Assembly: GCF_022984075.1 (NCBI RefSeq)
Contig: NZ_JALAAD010000001.1
Location: 186,001-250,000 of the forward strand
Source of the DNA: Synechococcus sp. C9
GTDB lineage: Bacteria; Cyanobacteriota; Cyanobacteriia; Gloeomargaritales; Gloeomargaritaceae
Reading direction: 5' to 3'
Length of the DNA: 64,000 nucleotides
In this document: positions 9,551-18,169 of the stretch, one piece after another
Layout of the letters: every line of letters begins with the position of its first letter
Numbering within the stretch: the first letter of the stretch is position 1
The notes under the pieces: generated by a model
What the model saw: only the letters and a program-made list of their open reading frames with translations
Told to the model about the DNA's origin: nothing
The model's database searches: none
Made by a program: the position numbers and the translations under genes

Positions 9551-9652
9551 CCATCCCACTTGATTAACCAATGGGAATTACTTAGAACCAAGGACGGGGA
9601 CGGCTCCCCTGCGACTCTTATTCTATTTCTATTTTCATTTAGGATTGCTATA
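9546..9652. repeat. Dispersed palindromic repeat, TAGCAATCC-ended (copy 2)
   Basis: This 107-bp copy begins TATAGCCATCCCACTTGATT and ends ATTTAGGATTGCTATA, with the usual G/C core. Its first five bases overlap the last codons of the M23 peptidase gene and provide that gene's stop. Confidence 0.75.
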
Positions 9653-9685
9653 TTTATTCTATCGGTGTATTTATCCCGTAGAAAT

Positions 9686-10132
9686 TTACTCTGGTAAAAA
9701 ATCCTCATCTAAAACTTGCTCAGGAGTGAATGGGGATGCTTGGGGAAAAGTGGTAATTGCCATCTCGGTTTCCACGCTAGCCAGTTTTCTTGCCCCTTGG
9801 TAACACTCGGCAAAGGTTTCTAAAAAATATCGTTTCAAACTGGGACTGATTCTAAAGTCTCTTTTCAATCTCCGGCGATGCTCCAAAAGAGTCACCCGCC
9901 AACTATTTGAACGTTTTTCTGGTTGATATTTGTATTTTAATAAATGTACTAAAATCACTTCTAAATTACTTTCAACACTCTTTTTTTCACTCCTACCCAT
10001 ACATTCAATTTCTTCCACGAGGTTTTCCACATCTAGCTTTTCAAATTTTCGTGCTTTCAATAACGCCGCAGTCTCTTCCAACCACAAATAAAAATCCTGC
10101 TCGTAAAGATTAGAGATGGGAGTGTTGGTCAT
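9686..10132 (-). CDS. DUF29 family protein (tandem copy B)
   Basis: This is a 148-residue soluble protein of the DUF29 family, which is common and often multicopy in cyanobacteria and has no established function. Family features are the N-terminal LYEQDFYLWLEETAALL, the ENLVEEIECMGR block, LLKYKYQPEKRSNSW and an acidic C-terminus DEDFLPE. It lies 6 bp downstream of a near-identical gene in the same direction; by hand count 17 of 148 residues differ. Differences cluster at residues 48-56 and 90-97, while the ends are almost unchanged, as expected of a recent duplication. Confidence 0.85.
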   Translation of the reverse strand: MTNTPISNLYEQDFYLWLEETAALLKARKFEKLDVENLVEEIECMGRSEKKSVESNLEVILVHLLKYKYQPEKRSNSWRVTLLEHRRRLKRDFRISPSLKRYFLETFAECYQGARKLASVETEMAITTFPQASPFTPEQVLDEDFLPE

Positions 10133-10138
10133 CGGCGG

Positions 10139-10585
10139 TTACTCTGGTAAAAAATCCTCATCCAAAACTTGCTCAGGAGTGAATGGAGATTCTCGGGGAA
10201 AAGTGGTAATTGCCATCTCGGTTTCCACGCTAGCCAGTTTTCTTGCCCCTTGGTAACAATAGGCAAAGGTTTCTAAAAAATAGCGTCTGAGACTGGGGCT
10301 AAATTGAAATATGTCCTGTAACCTACGCCGATGTTCTAACAGGGTGTAACGCCAACTATTTGAACGCTTTTCTGGTTGATATTTATACTTTAGTAGGTGC
10401 ATTAAAATCACTTCCAAATTGCTACGCAAGGCTTGTTTCTCACGCCTCCCCATACATTCGATTTCTTCCACGAGGTTTTCCACATCTAGCTTTTCAAATT
10501 TTCGTGCTTTCAATAACGCCGCAGTCTCTTCTAACCACAGATAAAAATCCTGCTCGTAAAGATTAGAGACGGGAGTATTAGTCAT
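10139..10585 (-). CDS. DUF29 family protein (tandem copy A)
   Basis: This is the upstream member of the DUF29 pair, also 148 residues, starting MTNTPVSNLYEQDF and ending DEDFLPE. Function is unknown; the family is predicted helical and soluble. The 6-bp gap to the second copy suggests one transcript. DNA of the two copies is similar over the full length, including the first and last codons, so the unit that duplicated was essentially one whole gene. Confidence 0.85.
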   Translation of the reverse strand: MTNTPVSNLYEQDFYLWLEETAALLKARKFEKLDVENLVEEIECMGRREKQALRSNLEVILMHLLKYKYQPEKRSNSWRYTLLEHRRRLQDIFQFSPSLRRYFLETFAYCYQGARKLASVETEMAITTFPRESPFTPEQVLDEDFLPE

Positions 10586-10669
10586 GGGGATTAAATCTAA
10601 ACAAGTTCTGGATACTGAATCTATCTTACCCAGGGGTATGGGATCAGGGCAACCAATATCGAACCATGA

Positions 10670-11743
10670 TTAGGCTGGGTGGTAATAAAACGCCGAGGCG
10701 ATCACCACATAGCTGGCTAAGAGCAAACTTCCTTCTAACCAATTGGAACGCCCGTCCAAACTAATCAAATTTGCTACCGTTACCGACACCGCCACCGCCA
10801 CGACCTCGAATAAATTGAAATTCAAATCCATCGGTTGCCCCAAAAATTCCCCAGCAATCACCAATACGGGTGCCACGAATAAAGCCACCAGAGAACTCGA
10901 ACCCATCGCCACCGATACGGACAAATCCATATTATTTTTCAATGCCACATTCACCGCCGTGACATACTCCGCCGCCCCACCCAACAAGGGCAGAACAATC
11001 ACCCCGGTAAATAGGGGTGTGAGACCAATTCTATGGGTAGCGGATTCAATCACCCCCACAAAAATTTCCGACTCCACCGCAATGCCAATCGTCACCACCC
11101 CTAAAACCCCTAACCACAGCCAGAGACTGGGTTTTTCGTGCGCTTCGCCCAACTCCGCCACCCCCACATCGTAGAGATAACTATGGGTTTTGAGGGAGAA
11201 AAATAGGGTCAAAGCATAGACAATGATTAACACTAAAGCGACGATTTCCGATAGGTTTTGAATGGCACGGGGGGCAATGGTGGTTCCTTCGATGGTACTC
11301 CCTAATAAGGTGGGTAAAAAGATGGCAATTACTGCTAAGGTCATCGCCGGTGCATTCACCTGGGGGACAATGGCTTGGAAATTTTGTTCCTTGTGCTTAA
11401 TTCCCCCCAAAAACATCGCTAAACCCAACACTAATAATAAATTTGCCACCACGGTGCCAGTAATGCTCGCCTTGACCACCTCTACCAATCCCGCCCGCAG
11501 AGCCACAATGGCGATAATTAACTCGGTGGCATTCCCAAAAACCGCATTCAGCAGTCCCCCCACCCCCGGCCCGGTGACCAGGGCAATTTCCTCCGTCGCC
11601 GTACTCAGCCAAATCGCCAAGGGCACAATCGCCAACCCCGCCGTCACGCAAACGACCAATTCATCCCAGTGGAGCCACTCCGCCGCCCAGGAAACGGGCA
11701 GAAAGACCAGTAAACCAAAGGCAATCACTTGCTTGAATGTCAT
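10670..11743 (-). CDS. Calcium/proton antiporter, CaCA (Cax/ChaA) family
   Basis: This is a 357-residue inner-membrane exchanger with about eleven hydrophobic helices in two inverted halves. The duplicated alpha-repeats are visible: GNATELIIAIVALRAGLV in the first half and GGAAEYVTAVNVALKN in the second, each with the ion-binding acidic residue. Such proteins export Ca2+ in exchange for H+ and help salt and alkaline tolerance. Length is typical of the Cax family. It is a single gene in a convergent or divergent setting, with no obvious operon partner. Confidence 0.92.
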   Translation of the reverse strand: MTFKQVIAFGLLVFLPVSWAAEWLHWDELVVCVTAGLAIVPLAIWLSTATEEIALVTGPGVGGLLNAVFGNATELIIAIVALRAGLVEVVKASITGTVVANLLLVLGLAMFLGGIKHKEQNFQAIVPQVNAPAMTLAVIAIFLPTLLGSTIEGTTIAPRAIQNLSEIVALVLIIVYALTLFFSLKTHSYLYDVGVAELGEAHEKPSLWLWLGVLGVVTIGIAVESEIFVGVIESATHRIGLTPLFTGVIVLPLLGGAAEYVTAVNVALKNNMDLSVSVAMGSSSLVALFVAPVLVIAGEFLGQPMDLNFNLFEVVAVAVSVTVANLISLDGRSNWLEGSLLLASYVVIASAFYYHPA

Positions 11744-11857
11744 GGGAAAAAGGGGCTTGTGCTAAAAGAATTTTCTCATGATAGCAGGTTGTGATACGGG
11801 CTAAAGCTACCAGGAAAAGGCGACGCTAAACTAGAAGCAAATCCACCCCCTGGCGTG

Positions 11858-13498
11858 ATGGTGGCACCGGCGGAGCCTAACCTGGTCTGGCAGAAACTCA
11901 AAAGCGGTGATTTGACCCCCACCGCCGCCCTAGCCTTACTTGTGCAACCGGATGGAACGGTGAACTTACCGCTACTCAACCCGGATGTCAGCCGCCGCTT
12001 TTTTCAAAAAGTCCCCCCCAGCCCCAATCTGCCCAAGGTATTGCCCCTGTTGCTGTGGCGCAATTGTTATTACCTGGGCATTTGCGAACCCCTGACCCCG
12101 GAGCAGGTGGAATTTATCAGCAATCGCACCCGCACGGGCATTGAAACCATCCCCATTCGCCCGGAAAGTTATCGGCAATGGTATCGGCAACGGCACGCCA
12201 CCCCCCCCCATCAGATTACCCTTGCGCCGCTGGTCAACCCTTGGACGGGGGAACCGGACCGAGCCGATGTGACTGAGGATGCGGAACTGTATTTGGGCAA
12301 AGCCGATAATTCTATTCACCGCATCAATGCCCTGTTGGCGGTTGCCCTCAACCACCGGGCCAGCGACATTCACCTGGAACCAAGCAGTGAAGGCTTGCGG
12401 GTGCGGTTTCGGATTGACGGGATTATGCGCCCGATTACCACCCTGCCGCCCCATTTGAGCCGTCCCACCGTAGTTGCCACCAAAGTGATGGCGGAGATGG
12501 ATATTGCCGATAGCCGCCGTCCCCATGATGGTCGGATTGGCAAAAAATACCTCAAGGATGGGGGTGGGGCGCAACATTTAGACCTGCGGGTGAGTACCCT
12601 ACCCTGTGTCGGCGGGGAAAAGGTGGTGATTCGGCTCCTGCCCCAGGAAAACCCCTTCACCTGTTTGGAAGATTTGGGGTTCAGCGGTTCCACCCTCGCC
12701 ACCTACACCCGTTGGCTGGAACAACCCCAAGGGTTAATCATTCTCACCGGCCCGACCGGCTCTGGCAAAACCAGTACTTTGTACACCAGTTTGCAACGGA
12801 TTGCTACCCCGGAAGTGAATGTGACCACGGTGGAAGACCCGGTGGAATACGTTTTGCCCCATATCACCCAGACCCAGGTACACGGGCGGGCGGGGATGAC
12901 CTTTGCGGCTGGTCTGCGCTCGATTTTGCGCCAGGACCCGGACATCATCATGGTGGGGGAAATCCGGGATGGGGAAACCGCCGAAACTGTGGTGCGAGCG
13001 GCTTTGACCGGGCATTTGGTGCTGACGACCATGCACACCATTGATGCGGCGACGGCGATTCCCCGCCTGCGGGATTTGGGACCTGACCCCGGACTGATCA
13101 GCGATGCCCTGCTGGGGGTGGTGGGGCAACGGTTGGTTCGCAAAATCTGCCCCCACTGTGCGGTTCCCTACACTCCGACTGTGCAGGAGTTGACCTGGTT
13201 GGGACTCACCCCGGAACATCCCTGGGCGCACAACTGGCGGATGGGCAAGGGCTGTGACCAATGTCTGGGCACTGGGTATCTGGGGCGGTTGGCGGTGGTG
13301 GAAGTGCTGAATGCGGACGACCGGATTCGCCAACTGGTCTATGGGGGCACCATTGGGGAATTGCGCCGCTATCTCACCGAGATTGATTTTGATTCCTTTC
13401 GCAAGGATGGCATTCGCAAAATTAGCCAAGGGTTAACCACCTTGCCGGAATTGCGCCGAGTCCTCCCCTACAGCATTCACCAGTGCGGCGAAATTTAA
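11858..13498 (+). CDS. GspE/PulE/PilB-family secretion or type IV pilus ATPase
   Basis: This is a 546-residue hexameric motor ATPase of the type II secretion and type IV pilus class. In order it has a divergent N-terminal domain of about 150 residues, the linker block NHRASDIHLEPS, the Walker A GPTGSGKTSTLY, the Asp box TVEDPVEY, the Walker B DPDIIMVGEIRDGET, the His box TGHLVLTTMHT, and a C-terminal tetracysteine zinc site built from CPHC and CDQC. It is shorter than the main PilB of cyanobacteria (about 670 residues) and resembles the second, PilB2/GspE-like, copies. No pilC or pilT gene is adjacent, so whether it drives pili or another system is open. The start is the ATG one codon after an in-frame GTG. 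Confidence 0.88.
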   Translation: MVAPAEPNLVWQKLKSGDLTPTAALALLVQPDGTVNLPLLNPDVSRRFFQKVPPSPNLPKVLPLLLWRNCYYLGICEPLTPEQVEFISNRTRTGIETIPIRPESYRQWYRQRHATPPHQITLAPLVNPWTGEPDRADVTEDAELYLGKADNSIHRINALLAVALNHRASDIHLEPSSEGLRVRFRIDGIMRPITTLPPHLSRPTVVATKVMAEMDIADSRRPHDGRIGKKYLKDGGGAQHLDLRVSTLPCVGGEKVVIRLLPQENPFTCLEDLGFSGSTLATYTRWLEQPQGLIILTGPTGSGKTSTLYTSLQRIATPEVNVTTVEDPVEYVLPHITQTQVHGRAGMTFAAGLRSILRQDPDIIMVGEIRDGETAETVVRAALTGHLVLTTMHTIDAATAIPRLRDLGPDPGLISDALLGVVGQRLVRKICPHCAVPYTPTVQELTWLGLTPEHPWAHNWRMGKGCDQCLGTGYLGRLAVVEVLNADDRIRQLVYGGTIGELRRYLTEIDFDSFRKDGIRKISQGLTTLPELRRVLPYSIHQCGEI

Positions 13499-13502
13499 TT
13501 AA

Positions 13503-14012
13503 CTATTCTTGGGTGACAGGTTTCACGCCCCGATTGCTCAGGACTTCCTGAAGTTCCGCCTCTTTATCCTTGGTCAGGGACGTGCGTAACACCTTACCAC
13601 CGTAGGGGGCAATTTCCTCCAACACCTTATCCGGCGTGAATTTCCGCACCAGGACAAACAGGGCTGACGTGCCGGGGCGCATGGTTTCCGCCAACTCCCG
13701 CATAAAATCATCATCCACCCCAATATCGGTCAAGGCACCGCTAATCGCTCCCGTAGTCGCCCCAATCGCCAACCCCGCCAAGGGCATGAAGAACAACGTA
13801 CCAATGAGCAAACCCCAAAAACCGCCGCTCACTGCGCCCATAGCCGTCAAATTCACCGCCTGTTTGAGTTGCACCTTGCCTTCCGTATCCTTGACCACCA
13901 CGGCGGCATCCCCCAGTTCAATCAAATGTTCCTTTTGCAATTTCGCCAGGGTCAAACGCACTTCCTCAGCTTTGAACATATCATCGTAGGCAATGGCAAT
14001 TAGTTCACTCAT
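13503..14012 (-). CDS. DUF1269-family membrane-associated protein
   Basis: This 169-residue protein starts MSELIAIAYDDMFKAEEV. Its N-terminal half looks like a small alpha/beta domain. Its centre is a glycine-rich hydrophobic hairpin of about 40 residues (GFWGLLIGTLFFMPLAGLA, then a glycine-zipper-like stretch). Its C-terminal part FVLVRKFTPDKVLEEI is soluble. This matches the DUF1269 family, whose function is unknown. It ends 4 bp from the stop of the convergent ATPase gene. Confidence 0.8.
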   Translation of the reverse strand: MSELIAIAYDDMFKAEEVRLTLAKLQKEHLIELGDAAVVVKDTEGKVQLKQAVNLTAMGAVSGGFWGLLIGTLFFMPLAGLAIGATTGAISGALTDIGVDDDFMRELAETMRPGTSALFVLVRKFTPDKVLEEIAPYGGKVLRTSLTKDKEAELQEVLSNRGVKPVTQE

Positions 14013-14077
14013 GGCTAACCTCCAAGACGTACCCCCACCCTATCACATCTGCACCCAGCTACCCGTTTAAGTTCAGA

Positions 14078-14911
14078 TTAAGTAAACACGACGGTTTTGT
14101 TGTGGTACACCAGCACCCGGCGTTCCAGATGCCAACGCACCGCCTGCGCCAATACCCGCCGTTCCACATCCCGCCCTTGGCGAACCAAATCCGCCACCGT
14201 GTCCCGATGACTGACCCGCACCACATCCTGTTCGATAATTGGTCCGGCATCCAGTTCTGGGGTGACGTAGTGGGCGGTGGCACCGATAATTTTCACCCCC
14301 CGTTGGTGCGCCCGTTGGTAGGGATTGGCACCAGGAAAAGCGGGTAAAAAAGAATGGTGAATGTTAATCACTGGCGGGCATTGATCAATAAAATCTTGAC
14401 TCAAAATTTGCATATATTTTGCCAGAATAATTAACTCAATATTATAGGCTTTAATCAGGGTTAATTGCTCCATTTCTGCCTGGAATTTATCTTCTATTTT
14501 GATGCAATAAAAAGGGATATGAAATTGCTCCGCAATGGGGGCACATTCCCAGTGATTGCTAATAATGAGCGTAATTTCTCCCGGTAATTCTCCCGCCCGG
14601 TATCGCCAGAGTAAATCCCACAGGCAATGGCTTTGTTTGCCCACAAAAACTGCGACCTTGGGGCGTTCATCCCGGGTGTGGTAGAACCACTGGGCATGGA
14701 TGGTTTGGGCAAGCGGGGCAAATTCTGCACGGGTCGCCGCTGGAGAGAGTTCAAACCCTGTCAATTCCCATTCCAACCGGCTGAGAAATAACCCCTCATC
14801 CAAGTGATGATCCGCATGGACAATATTGCCGCCCCACTGGTGGACAAACTGGCTGATTTTAGCAACCAACCCCCGTTGATCCGGGCAACACACCTGTAAA
14901 ATTCCGTGCAT
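14078..14911 (-). CDS. purU: Formyltetrahydrofolate deformylase
   Basis: PurU hydrolyses 10-formyltetrahydrofolate to formate and tetrahydrofolate, balancing one-carbon pools with purine synthesis. The protein has an N-terminal ACT domain (ILQVCCPDQRGLVAKI, NIVHADHH) and a C-terminal formyltransferase-fold domain. The catalytic Asn/His/Asp set lies in INIHHSFLPAFPGANPY, IIGATAHYV and LDAGPIIEQD. I chose the second ATG, at MHGILQV. The 16 residues before it would be encoded partly by a dispersed repeat that begins two bases upstream of this ATG. An AGGTG ribosome-binding sequence sits just ahead and falls inside the repeat end. Confidence 0.93.
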   Translation of the reverse strand: MHGILQVCCPDQRGLVAKISQFVHQWGGNIVHADHHLDEGLFLSRLEWELTGFELSPAATRAEFAPLAQTIHAQWFYHTRDERPKVAVFVGKQSHCLWDLLWRYRAGELPGEITLIISNHWECAPIAEQFHIPFYCIKIEDKFQAEMEQLTLIKAYNIELIILAKYMQILSQDFIDQCPPVINIHHSFLPAFPGANPYQRAHQRGVKIIGATAHYVTPELDAGPIIEQDVVRVSHRDTVADLVRQGRDVERRVLAQAVRWHLERRVLVYHNKTVVFT

Positions 14912-14912
14912 A

Positions 14913-15115
14913 GGGACACCTCTATGTTTGGGTACTCGCAGAAAATTATCCCATTTCATTAGCGAACTAAGATTCTGAAAACCAGATAGGGGGGCGGTGC
15001 CCCTGCGACCTCTATGCTCTTCTCATTTAGGATGGTTATATCTATAAACATAAACAGAAATTCCCTAGAATTAAATAGGGGGGTAATGCCTCTGCGACCA
15101 CTGTGCGGTTCACCA
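14913..15115. repeat. Composite of dispersed repeats upstream of purU and ffh
   Basis: The stretch starts GGGACACCTCTATG, one end type, and reaches ATTTAGGATGGTTATA near 15040, the other end type. A GGGGGGCGGTGCCCCTGCGACC-like core lies between them. A second decayed core (GGGGGTAATGCCTCTGCGACC) follows at about 15080-15100. The mixed ends suggest recombination between two elements. Confidence 0.6.
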
Positions 15116-15197
15116 TACCAGCCAGGTTCCTCCCGAGCGTGGTAAATTATTAAAACCCATAAAATTACACCCAACGGGTTCATCTAACCCCTGCCCC

Positions 15198-16589
15198 ATG
15201 TTTGAAGCCCTCTCTGAACAACTCGAAGCCGCTTGGAAAAAACTCCGAGGTCAGGACAAACTCACCCCTAGTAACATCCAAGAAGCCCTGAAGGTTGTCC
15301 GCCGTGCCCTGATTGATGCGGATGTGAATGTGCAGGTGGTGCGGGAATTTATCCAGGGGGTGGAAGCCAGGGCGGTGGGCAAGGAAGTCATCGCCGGAGT
15401 GCGCCCGGATCAACAATTTATTAAAGTCGTTTACGACGAACTCGTGCAGGTGATGGGCACGGAACAGGCTCCCCTGATTGCCGCCCCCGCACCTCCCAGC
15501 ATTATTCTCATGGCGGGTTTGCAAGGGACAGGGAAAACCACCGCCGCCGCTAAACTGGCTTTGTACTTAAAAAAACAGGACAAGAAACCGTTGCTGGTGG
15601 CGACTGATATTTACCGTCCGGCGGCCATTGACCAACTGCAAACCCTGGGGCGGCAGATTCAGGTGCCTGTGTTTGCCCTGGGGACGGACGTAAACCCGGT
15701 GAGCATTGCTGAGCAAGGGGTCGCCCATGCCCGCAGTGAGGGCTACGACTGGGTGATCGTGGATACGGCGGGGCGGTTGCAAATTGACCAGGACATGATG
15801 GCGGAACTCGCCCAGATCAAAGCGGCCATTCAACCCCAGGAAGTCCTGCTGGTGGTGGATGCCATGACCGGTCAGGAGGCGGCCAACCTCACCCGCACCT
15901 TCCATGAGCAAATTGGCATTACCGGGGCGATTTTGACCAAATTGGATGGGGATTCCCGGGGTGGGGCGGCGCTGTCCGTGCGGCATATTTCTGGTCAGCC
16001 GATCAAATTCATGGGCACTGGCGAGAAGGTGGAAGCCCTGCAACCTTTTTATCCTGAGCGGATGGCCTCCCGGATTTTGGGGATGGGAGATGTGCTGACC
16101 CTGGTGGAAAAAGCCCAGGAAGCGGTGGATTTAGCCGATGCGGAACGGATGCAGGAGAAAATCCTGCGGGCGCAGTTTGATTTCACGGATTTTGTCCAAC
16201 AGTTGCGCCTGCTCAAAAATATGGGTTCCCTGGGGGGGTTTCTCAAGCTCATCCCCGGCATGAATCAGATCAAACCGGAGCAAATCCAACAGGCGGAAAA
16301 GCAGTTAAAACGTGCCGAAGCGATGATCAATTCCATGACCCCGCTGGAACGGCAACAACCGGATATTCTGGCCAGTAGTCCCTCCCGTCGCCGCCGCATT
16401 GCCCGGGGTTCGGGGCACACGGAAGCGGAGGTACAAAAGCTGGTACAGGATTTTCAACAGATGCGTACCATGATGCAACGGATGAGCATGGGGGGAATGC
16501 CAAACCTGGCCGCCGCTGGGATGGGTTCAGGACGGTCGGCTCGCCGCAAGCAACAACCCAAAAAACGCAAGGGCTTTGGTCAATTATAG
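15198..16589 (+). CDS. ffh: Signal recognition particle protein Ffh (SRP54)
   Basis: Ffh is the GTPase of the signal recognition particle. It binds signal sequences and 4.5S RNA and delivers ribosomes to FtsY at the membrane. The 463-residue protein has the N domain, the G domain with P-loop GLQGTGKTTAAAKLA, the G2-G3 elements DIYRPAAIDQL and DTAGRLQID, and TKLDGDSRGGAAL. The methionine-rich M domain ends in MQRMSMGGMPNL and a basic tail KKRKGFGQL. The normal family length is about 450-490 residues. It stands alone between repeat-rich intergenic regions. Confidence 0.96.
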   Translation: MFEALSEQLEAAWKKLRGQDKLTPSNIQEALKVVRRALIDADVNVQVVREFIQGVEARAVGKEVIAGVRPDQQFIKVVYDELVQVMGTEQAPLIAAPAPPSIILMAGLQGTGKTTAAAKLALYLKKQDKKPLLVATDIYRPAAIDQLQTLGRQIQVPVFALGTDVNPVSIAEQGVAHARSEGYDWVIVDTAGRLQIDQDMMAELAQIKAAIQPQEVLLVVDAMTGQEAANLTRTFHEQIGITGAILTKLDGDSRGGAALSVRHISGQPIKFMGTGEKVEALQPFYPERMASRILGMGDVLTLVEKAQEAVDLADAERMQEKILRAQFDFTDFVQQLRLLKNMGSLGGFLKLIPGMNQIKPEQIQQAEKQLKRAEAMINSMTPLERQQPDILASSPSRRRRIARGSGHTEAEVQKLVQDFQQMRTMMQRMSMGGMPNLAAAGMGSGRSARRKQQPKKRKGFGQL

Positions 16590-17021
16590 GGTAGCGCTAT
16601 GACAGCCTTGTAAGTGGCTACGGGATAGGGCGGTAAACCCACTGGCTCTAAGGAACTATAGCAATCCTAAATGAGAATGGAACAGGGGTCGCAGGGGCAC
16701 CGCCCCCGCCCTTGGTTCTGGGTACTATGGGTATGCCAACGATGGGATTTATAACACAACAATTTTTAGATATTTGTAATCGCTCTATTTCCTGGCACCT
16801 CTATCAATTCAAAGTTAGCGGTCGCAGGGGGCACCCCCGTCTTTGGTTCTGGGTAGTATGGGTATGCCAACGATGGGATTTATGGCTACGCCACGCAGGC
16901 TATGGGTTAGCTCAAATAAATTAAAGATGTAAATTAAAGATGCCCTAAAACCATTCCTGGTCATTGAGATGATTCTTCGATTACAATCACGCACAATCAG
17001 TTAAAATCACGCAAAGAACGC
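16590..17021. repeat. Intergenic region with composite dispersed repeats
   Basis: This 432-bp gap holds a repeat starting TATAGCAATCCTAAATGAG at 16657 with a G/C core just after. Two nearly identical 26-bp blocks follow (ATGGGTATGCCAACGATGGG and six further bases) at 16726-16751 and 16858-16883. A second G/C core lies between them near 16820-16845, next to CACCTCTATCAATTC. No convincing gene is present. Confidence 0.65.
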
Positions 17022-18134
17022 ATGGATTGGCAATGGTTTCGCACCCAACTGTTGACCTGGTATGCCGTGCATGGGCGGGATTTACCCTGGCGGCGCACCC
17101 GTGACCCCTACGCCATTTTGGTATCCGAATTGATGCTCCAACAAACCCAGGTGGCAACGGTGATTCCCTATTATCAAAAATGGTTACAACAATTGCCCAC
17201 ATTGACTGCCTGTGCCGAAGCGCAACCCCAGGATATATTCAAACTTTGGGAGGGTTTAGGCTATTACCGCCGGGCGACCTATCTGCATCAAACCTGTCAA
17301 AAAATTGTGCAGGAATACGGGGGGCAAATTCCTCAAGAATTGAAGATTTTAATGACTCTGCCGGGGATTGGACGCACCACCGCCGGGGGGATTTTGAGCC
17401 ATGCGTTTAACCTGCCAACCCCGATTTTGGATGGCAATGTCCAGCGGGTATTGAGCCGTTTATTTGCCCTCACCACGCCCCCCCATCGGAATCAAAAACA
17501 ACTCTGGCATTATTCGCAAAGGTTGCTTGATCCGGTGGTGCCGGGTCGGTTTAACCAAGCCCTGATGGATGTGGGTGCCGGGGTGTGTTTGCCCAAAGAC
17601 CCCCAATGTGGGCAGTGTCCCTGGCAGAATGGATGTATGAGTGCGCAAAGCCAACAACAGCATGACCTGCCGGTGCGGGAACCGGGCAAGGAGATTCCCC
17701 ATCGCACGATTGGGGTGGGGGTGATTTGGAATGCCCAGGGGCAGGTGTTGATTGACCAGCGTCCAAGCACGGGTTTGTTGGCGAATCTGTGGGAATTTCC
17801 GGGGGGTAAAGTAGAACCTGGAGAATCCATCCCCGACTGTATTCGGCGGGAAATTGACGAGGAATTGGGCATTGATATTCAGGTTGGGGAACATCTGATC
17901 ACCGTGAACCATCGCTATACCCATCTACGGGTGACGTTGGTGGTGCATCATTGTTTTTATCGCCGGGGCACGCCCCAATTGCGGGGATGTCAAGCCTATG
18001 CCTGGGTGGCATTGCCGGATTTGTGCCGTTATCCTTTTCCCCAGGCGAATCAGAAAATTATCCAGGCTTTGCAGGCACGTCCGATTCCCCCTGATCCTCT
18101 CGAAAGGGGCGGGGGGCGGGTACAATCGAAATGA
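17022..18134 (+). CDS. mutY: A/G-specific adenine DNA glycosylase with C-terminal Nudix domain
   Basis: MutY removes adenine mispaired with 8-oxoguanine. The 370-residue protein has the helix-hairpin-helix LPGIGRTTAGGIL and the catalytic aspartate in PILDGNVQRVLSR. The iron-sulfur cluster motif is C-X6-C-X2-C-X5-C around residues 188-206 (CLPKDPQCGQCPWQNGC). After it comes a MutT-like domain with a complete Nudix signature (GKVEPGES, REIDEELGI), which in MutY normally recognises 8-oxoguanine. The retained Nudix acidic residues raise the possibility of residual hydrolase activity. The hairpin has Thr where many MutY have Tyr. lpxA follows 35 bp downstream. Confidence 0.94.
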   Translation: MDWQWFRTQLLTWYAVHGRDLPWRRTRDPYAILVSELMLQQTQVATVIPYYQKWLQQLPTLTACAEAQPQDIFKLWEGLGYYRRATYLHQTCQKIVQEYGGQIPQELKILMTLPGIGRTTAGGILSHAFNLPTPILDGNVQRVLSRLFALTTPPHRNQKQLWHYSQRLLDPVVPGRFNQALMDVGAGVCLPKDPQCGQCPWQNGCMSAQSQQQHDLPVREPGKEIPHRTIGVGVIWNAQGQVLIDQRPSTGLLANLWEFPGGKVEPGESIPDCIRREIDEELGIDIQVGEHLITVNHRYTHLRVTLVVHHCFYRRGTPQLRGCQAYAWVALPDLCRYPFPQANQKIIQALQARPIPPDPLERGGGRVQSK

Positions 18135-18169
18135 ACTAGGCCAGCCGCAGGTATGATTTTAACGAGGCA

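Noticed and set aside
13503-14012. Glycine-zipper segment suggesting a calcyanin-like biomineralisation protein
   Set aside because: There is a single short glycine-rich hairpin inside a DUF1269-type protein, not the long triple glycine-zipper region described for calcyanins.
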